Of a DNA stretch of 64,000 bases, positions 46,774-59,300 are shown in pieces. The stretch is from Chrysoperla carnea. Its lineage: Eukaryota; Arthropoda; Insecta; Neuroptera; Chrysopidae. Location of the stretch: assembly GCF_905475395.1 (NCBI RefSeq), contig NC_058339.1:6022001-6086000 (forward strand), in the 5' to 3' direction. The position numbers and the translations under genes are program-made. Each line of letters begins with the position of its first letter. Positions within the stretch are counted from its first letter, which is position 1. Under the pieces are notes generated by a model. That model was not told the origin of the DNA. It worked only from the letters and a program-made list of their open reading frames with translations, and did no database searches.

Positions 46774-47439
46774 CAGTGGCGTAACTATAGAGTGGCAGGG
46801 CTGGAAAAATGACTCGGGCCCCCAACCCAATAGGCCGTGCGCTCAGAAATAAATTTTTAACATTGTACGAACTTTGTGAAGATGAGCGTCTCCAAGATCC
46901 GGAAAGTTTGTTCAAAGTGAACATTATTAATAAACTGAATCCGCGGTTCCATCCGATGAATGGAATTGTTTCCAATTTCAGTGTTTTGCACCCTTCAACT
47001 TTACAAATTTTAAATGACAGAGATTTATTAAAAAAGCTCTAGAATTTGTTGATATATGTAAAAAAAAAAGACATATCTGAATTATTTGCCAGAGAAATTG
47101 TCAGTTTTCGCTTCACTTTCAGAGACGAAATATGTAGAAAAGTCTTCGTGTATTAGAGACCTTGCTGATTTATCATTAATAAAGAATCATTTTATGTCCT
47201 GTAGCTTTGCTGAAGTATGCACTGCATTAATGTTATTTGTTACAATTCCTGTGACTACAGCTAGTGCTGAACGATTATTAATCAAAGCCTATTTAAGAAA
47301 CTCTATGGGATAAGACAGGTTATCTAACTGGACCATTCTATCTATTAAAATTAAACTAAGTATAACGTGACGATTTTTACTGATAGGGCCTCATCAAAAG
47401 AATTTGCCACGGGCTCCAGATGGTATAGCTACGCCACTG
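46774..47439 (+). mobile_element. hAT transposon, 666 bp, with hATC domain remnant
   Basis: Ends CAGTGGCGTAACTATA and, inverted, TATAGCTACGCCACTG. An exact 8-bp target duplication AATACACC flanks it (46766-46773, 47440-47447). At about 47200-47310 the plus strand reads ALMLFVTIPVTTASAERLL, the hAT C-terminal dimerisation motif in the ZMYM/hAT style, in a frame that stops soon after. The rest of the transposase is missing, so the copy is internally deleted and non-autonomous. Confidence 0.9.
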
Positions 47440-48857
47440 AATACACCATTTATTTTTCGTCTATATTCATGAAGTTATAACAAAATTCATCATAAAGTTG
47501 AAAATAAGATAAAAATAATTTCAATCCTAAGTCTAAAATTGCCTTGGTGCTCGTACTACCTTAAATTAAAAACGTATTCTTAATCGTTGTTAGAATTAGA
47601 ATTATAATTTTATTTAAAAATAAATAAATAGATTATCAAGTATAAAAAAAGTAATGATAAATTATGTAAATAAATTTTACTAAATTCGTCAACGTCATTT
47701 TACTAAATTTTAATTATCTATTTAATTTTAATATTAATGTTTCAAGATTAAAAATACGGTTTTTGGTACGGAATTTTATGTGCATATTAGGGGTTCAAAT
47801 AAATAACATTACACTTTATCACATATTTATGTTCTTTTTATACCCATATGTATTTACACTGGGTGTGATTCAGCGGGGCAAAAAGAACAAGTTATTATAT
47901 TTTTATTTACGTATAATTTAGGTCCGAATGTATACAACAAGGACCCTTATAATAAATACACATAGTTTGTAAAATACTACACATATTCCACTATGCATGT
48001 GTATGCAAAAAATGGCAGCGATAAATGCTAAAATTCATTACCTGAAGGTCTTATATAAAAACTTTGACATTTTTCTCCATTTTATTTATTTTTAAATTAC
48101 TATTTATTTTTAAAAACTTTTCTTTAAAATAGCGACACATTGTCCTTCGCAATTGTTTCCATTACATTTACGATGGATAAACAATGCTTAGAAATCTACA
48201 AGTTCTAAAACTATTTCGAAAGTCCAGCTTTAAGGAAAGAAATAACTGAATCTCTAAGACTGGATATTTTTAACATCGTGACGTGTTTGTTGTTTTTGAA
48301 AATAGATACACGTTTGTTGTGCTCAAAAAAAATTTGCTAAGTTTACGAGATATTTGAAAAAAACCAAAAGAAGTGCTTTTTCATCTCTATCTTCAATTTT
48401 CACCTTCTCATTTAATAGCACTCCGCGATTTTTTCTTCTTTAATAGCTACTTGAACAACTCCTGCAATCAAAACGCCATGACATAATCAATAGTCTATTA
48501 CTTCAGTAAGGGGTTATTGAAAATTGGTAGCATTCCTTAGTTCAACTGAACATAAATAGTGTGGTTTCAATTACTGACTTATCAGAAGTCTTATGTCTAA
48601 GGTTAAATTGATTGATATAGTATAATTTGAAACCAGTTCTTATTTGATGTTTCAAAAAAATTTGTTAAAATAGAATGTAGTTAATAAAAAAATTTATTAT
48701 CTCTGATTATAATATAATAGTCTCATTCAAATAAAATAACAAGAGAAAACAAGTGAAAACAAACAATTGACTGAGTTAATTGTTGAAATACCATGCATAA
48801 ATAGTGTTGATTACTCTATCACATTGCACATACAATTTATATAATACATACTATACA

Positions 48858-49262
48858 ATTTACGCCTAATTTGCGCCCTCACGGGTAAATAGTGATGTTT
48901 ACGAAAAAATGTTTCAAACAAAAGTTGTTTATTTTTTGATAAGGAACTTTTGTTCTATCTCTAACGGTTTACAAGATGGGTCTTACGGACCCATAGGTCA
49001 AGACCCAATTGACCTTTGTTGCTCATTTACGAACTCGATCTCACTTTTTACGTCCTGAGTACGCTGTAAAAATTTTAGCTTGATATCTTTTTGCGTTTTT
49101 TAGTTGTCGTGCCCACAGACGGACGGACGGACAACCGAAAATGGATTAATTAGGTGATCTTATGAACACCTATACCAAAATTTTGTTGGTAGCATCAATA
49201 TTTTTAAGCGTTACAAACTTGGGACTAAACTTAGTATACCTTGCATATTACATATATGCATG
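48858..49262 (+). repeat. Fullest copy of the dispersed ~400-bp repeat
   Basis: Runs from TTTGCGCCCTCACGGGTAAA through AACGGTTTACAAGATGGGTC, TTTACGAACTCGATC and ACGGACGGACGGACAACC to CGTTACAAACTTGGGACTAA and an AT-rich tail. There is no open frame of note and no terminal inverted repeat. I cannot assign it to a SINE, Helitron or MITE class. Confidence 0.85.
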
Positions 49263-49632
49263 CTATAAAAACAATTGACTGAGTTAATTGTAGAAACACC
49301 ATGTTTAATTTTTGAATCGAATCAAAATTTATCGACCACTGTGCCCAATATATTCCCTGAAACATGTTGGACTCTGGTCTAAATAGGAGAAAGTGGTGCA
49401 AAACGAGAATACATTCATTTTGATAAGAGTTAATTTATTAATTGAAAAAATGCATGGTTACATAATAAAAATCTTATAATATAATTATAAAATAAATAAT
49501 TAGTTTGTGTAAAATATAATGAAAAAAAATAGGTCTTCCTTAATTTTAGGAATGAATTTGAATATGATAAATGTTATTTATACAGGTGCGAGTATTAAAA
49601 CTTAATTTAATTATAAATACTGATTTATACGT

Positions 49633-52600
49633 TTAAAGTCCGCTAGCAACGGATGACTTCAAATGTAATTCTTCATTAAATTCCTTTACAATCATTTCTC
49701 GCAATTTGTGTTTTTGTACTTTTCCAGACAAAGTTCTTGGATAATCTTCGACAATACGTAGATATTTAGGTATTTTAAATTTTGCCAATTTCCCAACTGA
49801 ATAAGATTCAATTTCATTAAGTGTAATCGTTGAATTTTCTATTACACGCAAGCAAACCATTATTTCCTCACCCATACGCTCATCTGGAACACCGAATACC
49901 TAGAAGACAATAATAATCAATTTAGTATTTGCTAAGTGTCTAGTTGATTAAGTGTCTTAAGTATCACGATTTTACATACCTGGCTATCAACAATTTTTGG
50001 ATGCGTGTTCAGAAAATCTTCAATTTCTTTTGGAAATATATTTTCACCGCCTCTAATGATCATATCTTTTAGTCGTCCAACAATTTGTCCGTATCCACTT
50101 TCATATAATACGAATTGATCACTAAAAAAAATGAATGTATGCAAATATTTGAGACTCATTATTAGAGCTTGGGAAAGTTAAGACAAAAATTAAGGGTAAA
50201 ATTTTTGTCTGCCTGTCTGTGGCATCGTAGCAACTAGACAGATGAACCGATTTTGATTTTTTTGGTTTCGTTTGAAAGGTAATTTAATGAAAAAACTACA
50301 AAATTGGCGATGATCTTCAAAATTTGTTCAGTTTAGAAAAAGCTTTAAAGAAAACGGTATTTTTTTGGGAACTGCCTTATCAACTCACCCCGTTTTTATC
50401 CAACCATCACGTCCTTTGGTTTCTTTTGTTTTCTCTTCGTCGTCATAATACTCCAACATGGCACAATTTCCTCGAATGTGTAACTCACCCGGTTTTCCAA
50501 AAGGAACTAATTTACCATTTTCATCTACAACCTAAAACAAAATACATTAGGGGACCATTTTTGAATGAGATACTGACATGTTAGCCAATGGGAGCCAATA
50601 TCGAATCACAGTACTTTCTGGATCTTGTTTCAAAAGAAGAAAGTTTATGGGATTTATTATACCATGTATTTACGAAGTATATCAAGTTTTTTCCCAAGTT
50701 TGTAACGCTTAAAAATATTGATTTTACGAACAAAATTTTGGTATAGGTTAAACATACCTTTGCCTCAACATGATCTGCTAAGTGTCCGACAGTCTCTGTC
50801 GCGCACATTTTACTTTCATTCGGAAGTGATTGAAATACCACAGCAGTTGTTTCTGTCATTCCATAAATGGACTAAAAATGGATAAATAAATTAATATCAA
50901 TCAGTTGTATACGAATTTGATCTGGATGTATCTTAAGTACCTTAACTTTCTTAACTTGTAAAGTTTTTAACTTATCCTGGAATAATACTGGTGGACATGG
51001 TGCACCACCGGTAATTGTATATTTCAAACTCGAAAGATCAAAATTATGTTCTTTTTGTAGTTTTATGACATCTACAAACATTGTCGGTGTTCCATTAAGG
51101 TAGGTACATTTTTCTGTTTCAATTGTTTTTAAGGTTTTCAATGGATTGTAACTTTTACTTGGTACAACAACTGTTGATCCTGAGAATAACGCCGGACATA
51201 TAATAACGTCCGTTGCTAGTACATGGAAAAATGGTGATTGCAAACAAATTTTGTGGTGTTCGTCGTATAACTCTAATCGTTCTGTCACTGGGTATGAATT
51301 GTTAACATAATTATTATGTGATAATAAAGCTGCTTTTGGTTTTCCTGTTGTTCCCTAAAATTAATCATAACTAGTTAATTAAATGTTACCCTTATATTTG
51401 AGCGAAATATAAATTGTTTTGGGTTTCTTTTAAAGGGTTAATAAGATCCCGGAAAATCCCGAATTAATCCCAATTAATCAACTTACTGAGCTAAACTGAA
51501 TACAAAATCCGTCGTCTGGCGATACTTTGTCTCTTGCAGTATTTAGAATTTCAAGTTTACAAGTATTCCCCACTTCCAGAATATTTTTAAATTGAAATGC
51601 TCCACTAAAAATATAAGAAAATAATAATTAATTTAACTTTGGTAAAGAAACTACACGAACATTTAAAAAAGTCCAATAAAAGTTGACTTAAAAAATTAAT
51701 AAATAGGCAACTTATATTACGTATATGTTATACATATATAAGATTGTGTTTTCCTGGCTGACTGTCAAATAATTGAAAAACTCTATATATAATATATATA
51801 ATATATACGTAATACAAGTTGCCTATTTACTAATTTTATAGATCAAATTTTACGTGGATCGTAAATAAATCGATTTTCTTCTTTTATTGTACTATATTTT
51901 CTATTAAAAAATATATCTTACTGTAATTTATTTTCAGATGACAAAATAACTCGTGGTAAGCTTTGTGAAGTAAAACTTTCTAAATCTTCTTTACTAGAAT
52001 TTTTCAGATTAGGAAATAGTTCATTAATCATTTCAAAATAATTATGTGCTCGAAATGATTTGGGTGTAATGATTCCGGAAACATGCGCTTTCTTTAAACT
52101 GTATTTTAATTCTGGTATTTGATAAACAGGATTCATTAAAACCTAAAAATTAGTATCTATAAGTTAGTAATTTGAATTTTAAATAATTTTTCGTTGTTGA
52201 AAATTTACCGAAATTACACCAATTTTGGCAGTAGCAAAAAATGAAATTAACCAATCTAATGTGTTTGGACCCCATAATGCTACCTTGTCTTCTTTTTTAA
52301 AACCAAGGGTTAATAATCCAGCAGCTAAATTATCAGTCTAAAAAATACGAAATATTTAAAAACATTCACACAATTATTTAGAATGGATTGCGTCGGAAAT
52401 ATCGGTCAAAATATTTTTCGTTTTTAAATTATGCGCAAAATCTCAAACTCTGACTAAAAGTAAAATAATTTATTCTCTTACTTGTTCTTTTAATTCTTTA
52501 AATGTGATTCTTTTATTTTCTTCACAAAGTACGTATGCGTTTCGATCTGGATAACGTTTCGCTGCCTCATCCACTAAATCACCAATCGTCTTGTATAACA

Positions 52601-52874
52601 TTGGATTCTTTCCCACATGATGTAAATAACTGCCTTTGTTGCTCGATGCATGGTATTTACTACGATATTTTAAAATAATTTTGATAGTTATTGAAGTATA
52701 AAAAAATTATATACTTTATACACAGAGGAACACGAATCACGAATTTTTCATCATTAAATATTGATAAACTATTAAATTAAATTTATAAATAAGTAATTAC
52801 CATTGTTGAATATAAAATTGACGACTTGCAGTCAACAATATTGATACAGTAGGATTATTTCTTAAATTAACCAT
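49633..52874 (-). CDS. ACSF2-type acyl-CoA synthetase, tandem copy 4
   Basis: Exons: 52801-52874, 52482-52659, 52209-52337, 51922-52142, 51487-51604, 50941-51354, 50758-50871, 50389-50531, 49980-50121, 49633-49899. They total 1800 nt (599 residues plus stop). The N-terminus [20 protein letters not shown] is a likely mitochondrial presequence. Motifs: [53 protein letters not shown] and [13 protein letters not shown]. It has the longest C-terminus of the four, ending SSVASGL; this is not a standard peroxisomal signal. A TATA box lies 115 nt upstream of the ATG. Being farthest upstream in transcriptional order, it could be the founder or simply the outermost copy; a tree would tell. Confidence 0.94.
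50679..50748 (-). repeat. 3' fragment of the dispersed ~400-bp repeat
   Basis: Contains CAAGTTTGTAACGCTTAAAA and AACAAAATTTTGGTATAGGT in inverted orientation, in the intron 50532-50757, ending close to an exon. Confidence 0.75.
51660..51890. mobile_element. Truncated palindromic MITE in intron of copy 4
   Basis: The core matches 43431-43799: AATAGGCAACTTATATTACG and the inverse ACGTAATACAAGTTGCCTAT face each other across an AT-rich centre with TATATAATA runs. The outer AACCGCTTAC ends are absent. It lies in the intron 51605-51921. Confidence 0.75.
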
Positions 52875-52988
52875 TTTTGTTCAATTTGGTCATAAAAAGT
52901 TTTTTCAATATATAAATCACAGAAACATTACTCACAATAGCAATAATAATAATCAGTGACAATGATGACTCCTCACGAAAATTTGTCA

Positions 52989-52996
52989 CTTTTATA
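52989..52996 (-). promoter_or_regulatory. TATA box of ACSF2 copy 4
   Basis: The minus strand reads CTATAAAAG, a near-ideal TATA box, 115 nt before the start codon. A transcription start about 30 nt downstream would leave an 80-90 nt leader. Inferred from sequence only. Confidence 0.55.
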
Positions 52997-55119
52997 GTAA
53001 CATTCATCGGGAAAATAAAGGAAACTAAACACATCAGTCAAGTGTGACTATATTGCAGTGTTTTAATGATTCTGTATTACAAAATAGTAGTTTGTGTATT
53101 TAGTAGAAAAAGAAATACATTCCCGAACGCCTATAGAATTGGAAGAACCATTGGAGTCCGGGAATGTGCTTCTTCTACGAAATTTACACTTTTTTTCTGA
53201 AATTGTTAAAAAAAACAACGACTTTAAGTACTGCTTTGTCGCTAGAAAGTTTGTCTTTTATTTTAAATGGCTACTGTTAATGAAACAAATAACAGTACGG
53301 GAAAGTAAAGATTTGGATACTAATTTGGCTATAGTTTGAAAATATGTGAGGTAGTGGAAATGCGTGCGGTAGTAAAGTCGTTTAGGGACATGTGTAGCCG
53401 CTAGATTCAGCCAATAAACCAAGAAGATAAAGCGTATTGGAATCTAACATCTACCGAATTACTGGTATATACGATCCTACCCACTCGATGGTTAAAAATA
53501 CAATATAAAAATTGCTTGCCCTGTTCGCAAAGTTCAAAATGAAGCTTCATACTTTTTAGGCCCAAAATCATATTTAAACATAAATGGCATAAAATTATCT
53601 TTCCAATTAACTCAATTTATAATAGCGCTATTATTATTAGCGCAAATGTATTAATATTCTGGCAATATTTACACAAACGATGTTAAATTGAAATTTGTAA
53701 AGTAGGTGTATTTTTAATAAAATCGTTTAAATCTTAAACATTTCGGTATCTTTAGAATTCTTAAAAGTGTTATTATCTGTTTGGTACGGAGTACTAATAT
53801 GCATTAGTTTAAAACGTGCATCTACTTTCTTCGAAAATTATTTGTCATGGTAGAGGTTAGATTGTAGTGATAATGTAACAATTTATAAAATCTTCTATGT
53901 AAAGCTGGTCTAACAACAAATTTCATTTATCCAAACTTTAAATTTATTTTATAAGAAATTCAATGAACTTCTTGTTCCAAGCTGCTGTGAGATAAACACG
54001 CACGGAACGGATTCCGCCATGAACATATCAAAACCTTTGTTAATTTCCAAAATTTGTGGTAGGTAGCCATATTTTTATTGCTCAAAGAAAGACTTTTCAT
54101 TTGATATGCCACACGAGACATCGATACACTTGGAATTAGTTATTCCTGTAAACTACGAGCCTTATATTCTATACATACCTCATGTGCGAGGAAAACAATT
54201 ATAAACTAATATTGAGTACATTAAACATAGTTTCGAAAATGTAATTACGCTAAACTTTTTTGCTAAAATTTGAGAATAGTTTAGCGTTATTATATTTTCG
54301 AAATTATGGTCCTTAATGTACCCAAAAATGGTAAGTGGAAGTCATGTTTATATATATTATGAACCATATATTATCTGGTTTTTCTTAAGAACGAAGAGTC
54401 CGTAATCTTGGAATTACTCTGACTTTTTACGTAAAATATCTCTGATTAATTTTGGAAAAACTTTTTAGGGGTGTCTAAAAACTCGGTAAAATGCAGTCTT
54501 CGAACTGCTTAATAAGTTTTACATGGATCTTTCCATACTTTTTCTGAATTTTTTAGACTGACTCATTCTTCTAGAATTGTTTTTCAGATATAATTCAGAC
54601 AAAATATTGTGATACTTCATTTATAATAAAAATAGTTAATGAAATTTGAATCAGGAGAGAATATGTTGCCATTAAAAAATTTAAATGTCATCATTTCATA
54701 ATAAATATTGATAATAATAACTATTGATAACTATTTTCGTAGAAAATCATAATTTTAATATTATTGATATTTTTTTTTGGAATGCCTGATACGATTTGAG
54801 CTCAAAGTGCAATTAATAAAGAGAATCTCCTTATTATTATAATTTAAATAAGATAACGTTTTTTTTTTTGCTTTTATAATAAAATAATTTTATCATAATA
54901 AAAAATTTCCTTGATGTAATTAACAAAAGGATTATGTAAATAATAAATGTGTATTAAGTCAGTAGCGTTACATTATTATTATGTCGTGGAGAGCTGATTA
55001 AAATTTTATTCGTTCATAAAGATAAAGAATTCGATTTTTTGGATAGCACAGGCAAATTTGATACCATTTTATTGGAATTTTATTGGAAACCTACTATTGT
55101 TTTGTCATTCTTTTCAACT

Positions 55120-55420
55120 GTGATGTCAATCTTTCGCTAGCTGTCACTTATGTGTTTAATTCCGGGAACAGAACTCCTTATTCTTGAAACCTGTTAGACC
55201 TAGGTTAATTTTGATCATAAATATGAAAAGTGTGACCCAAATTTATTAGGATTACATACTTGGTTTATCAAAATTGGATAAAATTTGGATGTGAGAGAGC
55301 AGAATTAATTTTTTTGGATTCTGATGACGTCATAAAGTTAAAAAATTTGATTTTTTTGATAACACATGCAAATTTGATCCGATCTTATTGGAATTTTTTT
55401 TGAAACCCACTAATTTTGGA
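55120..55420 (-). repeat. Inverted relative of the ~316-bp tandem unit
   Basis: On the plus strand: GTGTGACCCAAATTTATTAG, TACATACTTGGTTTATCAAA and TGATGACGTCATAAAG, each the reverse of words at 40600-41225. A partial second unit appears at about 55040-55095. Confidence 0.75.
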
Positions 55421-56154
55421 TCGTTATTTTCAGCTGTGATGTATTTTGAGTCAAATATAGTGTCCATTTTTCCATTTTTGATGAATGCGGCTATGATTGA
55501 TAAGTGTTTAATGTTTATATGCATAGTACCTAAACAGACGCAAAAAAATATAAAACATAAAATGTCAATTTATCAAGACTCTTAAAAAAAAAGTGAATGA
55601 TTTTGTTTACTCGAGAACTTTATTTTATTATTTATTGTAAAGTTTTACATTAATAGATTATTTATAAAATTGTATTTTTACAAATTTAAAGATAAAGTTA
55701 TTATTTTACTGATAAAATTTGAAATTAATTTTGAGAGTTCAAGAAATGCTTACAGGGTTAATTATATCGATAACTATATCGATATAGAATTTAAAATGAT
55801 TCGACATTTTTTGATGCCATGTGTTTTGCAAATAAAATTATTGTACGCATAATTGAACAGAGCGCAAATAAAATTTTCGTAGATTCTGAATTGTTAATTT
55901 ATTTCACTGAACACATTTTTTCTCCACTTTCATTTACAAGCTTTTTAACAAAAAAAGTATTTTAACAAAAGTATTAATGTTGGGCAAACGATTCGGAAGC
56001 TATGATGCTTAAGATAAAGAAGAGATTATTCGGCAAAAATTCCTGCTTTTATGCAAGTGTTTAAATAAGAGAACGACTTTATTTTTAGCTTAGTTATTAA
56101 TATTACAAAAGGAAAACTCGTTTTGAGCATAAGAGTTTGATTTATAGTACATGA

Positions 56155-56320
56155 GACGGTAAAAGATCAACCTTCACCCAAGTCAAGAGTTCAAGACTTA
56201 AAAAACGAGGCATATAAATAAATTTTAATCAATTTTTTTTTTCATAACGTGTTTTTGCAGATAATCCTTTTCCATTATTTCCGTTAAAAGGATGAAGGTC
56301 AATTTTATACGGTCTCTCAG
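56155..56320. repeat. Imperfect palindrome beside the TMC 3' end
   Basis: GAGACGGTAAAAGATCAACC at the left is matched inverted by GGTCAATTTTATACGGTCTC at the right. The interior is non-coding. Probably a small MITE. Confidence 0.6.
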
Positions 56321-56376
56321 GCTATAAGATTAAGTGCACTGATTTATGAACTGTGTAGAAGTATCATATTAATCGA

Positions 56377-59300
56377 TTATTCCTTATAATCACTGCTCGA
56401 TTCTGTCTTTGTTAAATTTGAAACAAGGTCTTCGTTTTCTATTAAAACATTATTTTGTTGAGACTCAGATACAAGTTCCTTAGATTGTTTGAATTCGCTT
56501 GTTTTTGGAGATTCGAATGATATTTGCACACATGGATTGTTAGATTTTGTTTCTTTCGAAGATAATATGGATACATTATCTATCACTTTTCCAATTTCTT
56601 CGATGTTAGTCTTTACATCGTCGATAGATTCTTGTTTTGGTTGAAATTTTAATAGTTTTGGAGTAGACTTAAATAATTTCCGTAATAAATTTTTATTTTC
56701 ATTTTCTTTTGTTTGTTTCTGGTCTACATCATTTTCTGCGGCTTTTGATTTTTCGTTTACCGTTTGAATGGTGGTGACAGGTGATCCCGACGTTTTAACG
56801 CTTTCCTTGGGAATATTTACATGTTTCTTATCATCAAGTATACTTTCAGAACTTAACGTTTTGCTAATAGTAATTACGGGAATGTTATCGGACCAAACAG
56901 AACCATCTGAACTTTGACGTTGTTGTTTAATTTGTTGTTTTTTATCCGTTCGTTGTTCTTTACTTATTTGTGGTTTACTATTTTTCTCTTTAATTTTTCG
57001 AGATGGTTGTGTTGTATTTTCATGTTTTATTTTACCATCTTCTGGCAAAGAATCATGTAATTCGGTATCGGTTCCATCATCTTCTGTTTGCATTGATTGC
57101 ATACCAAAGGCGTTTTTCATGATTTTGGCCATTATTTCTGAAATAAATATACTTTAAGTTTAGTTTGTGAGGCGAAATACATATAACTTGCAATATCTTA
57201 TAAACTGCTTACGATTTTTACTTGCCTCTTTTTTTATTTTCAGTTTTCGCATCGACTTGATCATCGCCATGTTTTCCACTTGAATCAAATCCAGGAACTT
57301 GAGGACAAGCATCTTGACTATTTTGTTTAGTTGTTACAGCCATTGTTGAAAATATTTTTTTCCATTTACCATACGGAGTGTTATCAAAAGAGGATTTACT
57401 CTTATAACGTTTATCGGCAATTTGGAACATTTTTCTACGTTCTTCTGTGCGTTCCTTTCTGAGCTGTACCTGTAAATTCAACAGTAATTTATATTGCACC
57501 TCTATTCACAGAAACAGTCAAATGTCAATTTTTGTACCAAATAAATGAATTTAATTGGAAGAAATTTCCAATTCATGCCAATTGAATTCTGATTCAATCC
57601 AATAAAACTATTTGGAAGTTAACAATTGGTTCCAATTCATGAATGGAATCGAATTGGAAATTTCATATTGGATTCTATTGGATTGAATCGGAATTCAATC
57701 AGAATGAATTGGAAATTTGAATCGGAATTGAATCGAACTTTTTTATCAGAGTGTGTTCTAAATCGACTGTGGGTAAAATGTCCATAACGCGATTGGTAAA
57801 GGGATAACGCTTAGAAAAACTCCCGACAGTTTATTTTCAAAGCTGTAAAACAATGCTAAAAAGTTCAAATTTGAATTTATCGAAATTCTAAAAAGAACTT
57901 GATGATGAACTTAATTACGAAAAAAGAACTTACCTTCAAATCAAGATTCGCTTCACGTAAGGCATTCGACAAAGACATCAAATAATAAATGATTAAAATT
58001 AGTAAAACTAATAATGGTATAACGATTCCAGGTGATGCAATATAATCTAAAACTTGATGAAATTTCTGTGGTAAAATTTCATGTAAGAAATCTGTAAACA
58101 TTTTTGATATTGTTGCATATTCCGAAAATGGTCCACAATGATGCGATGGTTTCACCCAAACAATTGCATAACCAACCGGTAACACACATAAAAATAACAT
58201 TGTCAATAATAATGCAAAATAAAAATTATTTGAACGTGACGCTCTGAACACAATTTCATGTGGTACATTACAAGTTAATACAGTCCATGAACGTAAATAC
58301 ATCATGATGATTAATTTTATCAAATTGATTGCAACTATTCCAGGTGAAAAGAACATTCCCATCCATACTAGACCTTGATTGTTTACTAAATGTAGAATAT
58401 TTTCAGCAATTTTAAAATCACCATATTGTGGGAAATTCTTTTCTAAATCCCAACACCAACAATTATTCATATATCGAACGAATAATGCCCGAAAAAAGTC
58501 TACTAATAATGTTGATACAACAGTAAAGACCTGAAACAAATGTAATATTTATATACTATAACCGGTCAAAAATACTTTTACTGGCAAAATCAGGCAAAGT
58601 AACTTTTGACCGGAGGCTTTCAATAATGGTGAATAGTCAAAAGTACCCAAAAGTTGCCCAATGAAGCTGATCAAAAGTAGTTTTGACTAACTGATTTTTT
58701 CTTACTTTTACTTTTACAACTGTCAGTTTTTGAAGTATTTTTTACTTTTTCTTTGTATTAGGCATGGCCAAAGCGTGAATCGGTGAATATGAACGTAATA
58801 ACTGGGATAACCAAAAAGCCTAAAAACCCTCAGACCCGAGCTACTAACTCGACCCCATTAAAGGCCTGGCCAACCGTGGATCACTGAGTGGACACAATCA
58901 CAGGGTTACCGTAAAGGCAAAAAAACCCACAGACCCTTGCTATATCGACCCCATTTTCTTGCAACCCTGTCGCCCGGCTTCAGACTCCTACTAGGAATAT
59001 AGAGGAGTATTGAAATCGCCTGGATTGTCTCAGAGCTATTCTTCTCCAATCTTGACTTAAGAAATCAAAAAACGCCTCCTGAAAAAGACTTCGAAATTCG
59101 TGCTTACCAAATCTGTTACTGTCAACTTAACTAGTTCCTGACCAAACGATGTTTCCCAGCATAAATTCCGCATTTTTTTTCGTATATGCAATGGATATTT
59201 TTGTTCATTTGGTAAACGCGTTGTAAATGTATGCCCCATATTTCGACCTTGTATAAGTTTTGAAGCACTGGCCATGTTATCGTCTTCAATCGTATCATTA

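Larger units (their letters stand above)
46510..49632. other. Gap between ACSF2 copies 3 and 4
   Basis: Holds a hAT element (46774-47439) and the fullest copy of the dispersed family (48858-49262). No host exon is recognised in the remaining sequence. The promoter of copy 3 should lie at the left edge, where no convincing core motif is seen. Confidence 0.65.
52875..56376. other. Gap between ACSF2 copy 4 and TMC
   Basis: No host gene recognised. An open frame of 81 codons at 53094-53339 has no similarity I can name. The gap holds a degraded MITE near 54460-54600, an inverted relative of the 316-bp unit (55120-55420) and a palindrome at 56155-56320. Confidence 0.6.

Noticed and set aside
49633-49660. 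Peroxisomal signal SGL at the end of ACSF2 copy 4
   Set aside because: The middle residue of the canonical tripeptide is basic; Gly does not fit, and the N-terminus looks mitochondrial.
30194-52874. Luciferase-like genes
   Set aside because: They share the adenylate-forming fold, but the motifs and exon pattern fit ACSF2, and none ends in a standard SKL-type peroxisomal signal.
53094-53339. 81-codon plus-strand open frame as a gene
   Set aside because: No similarity I can name, no splice partners, and length within chance for this DNA.
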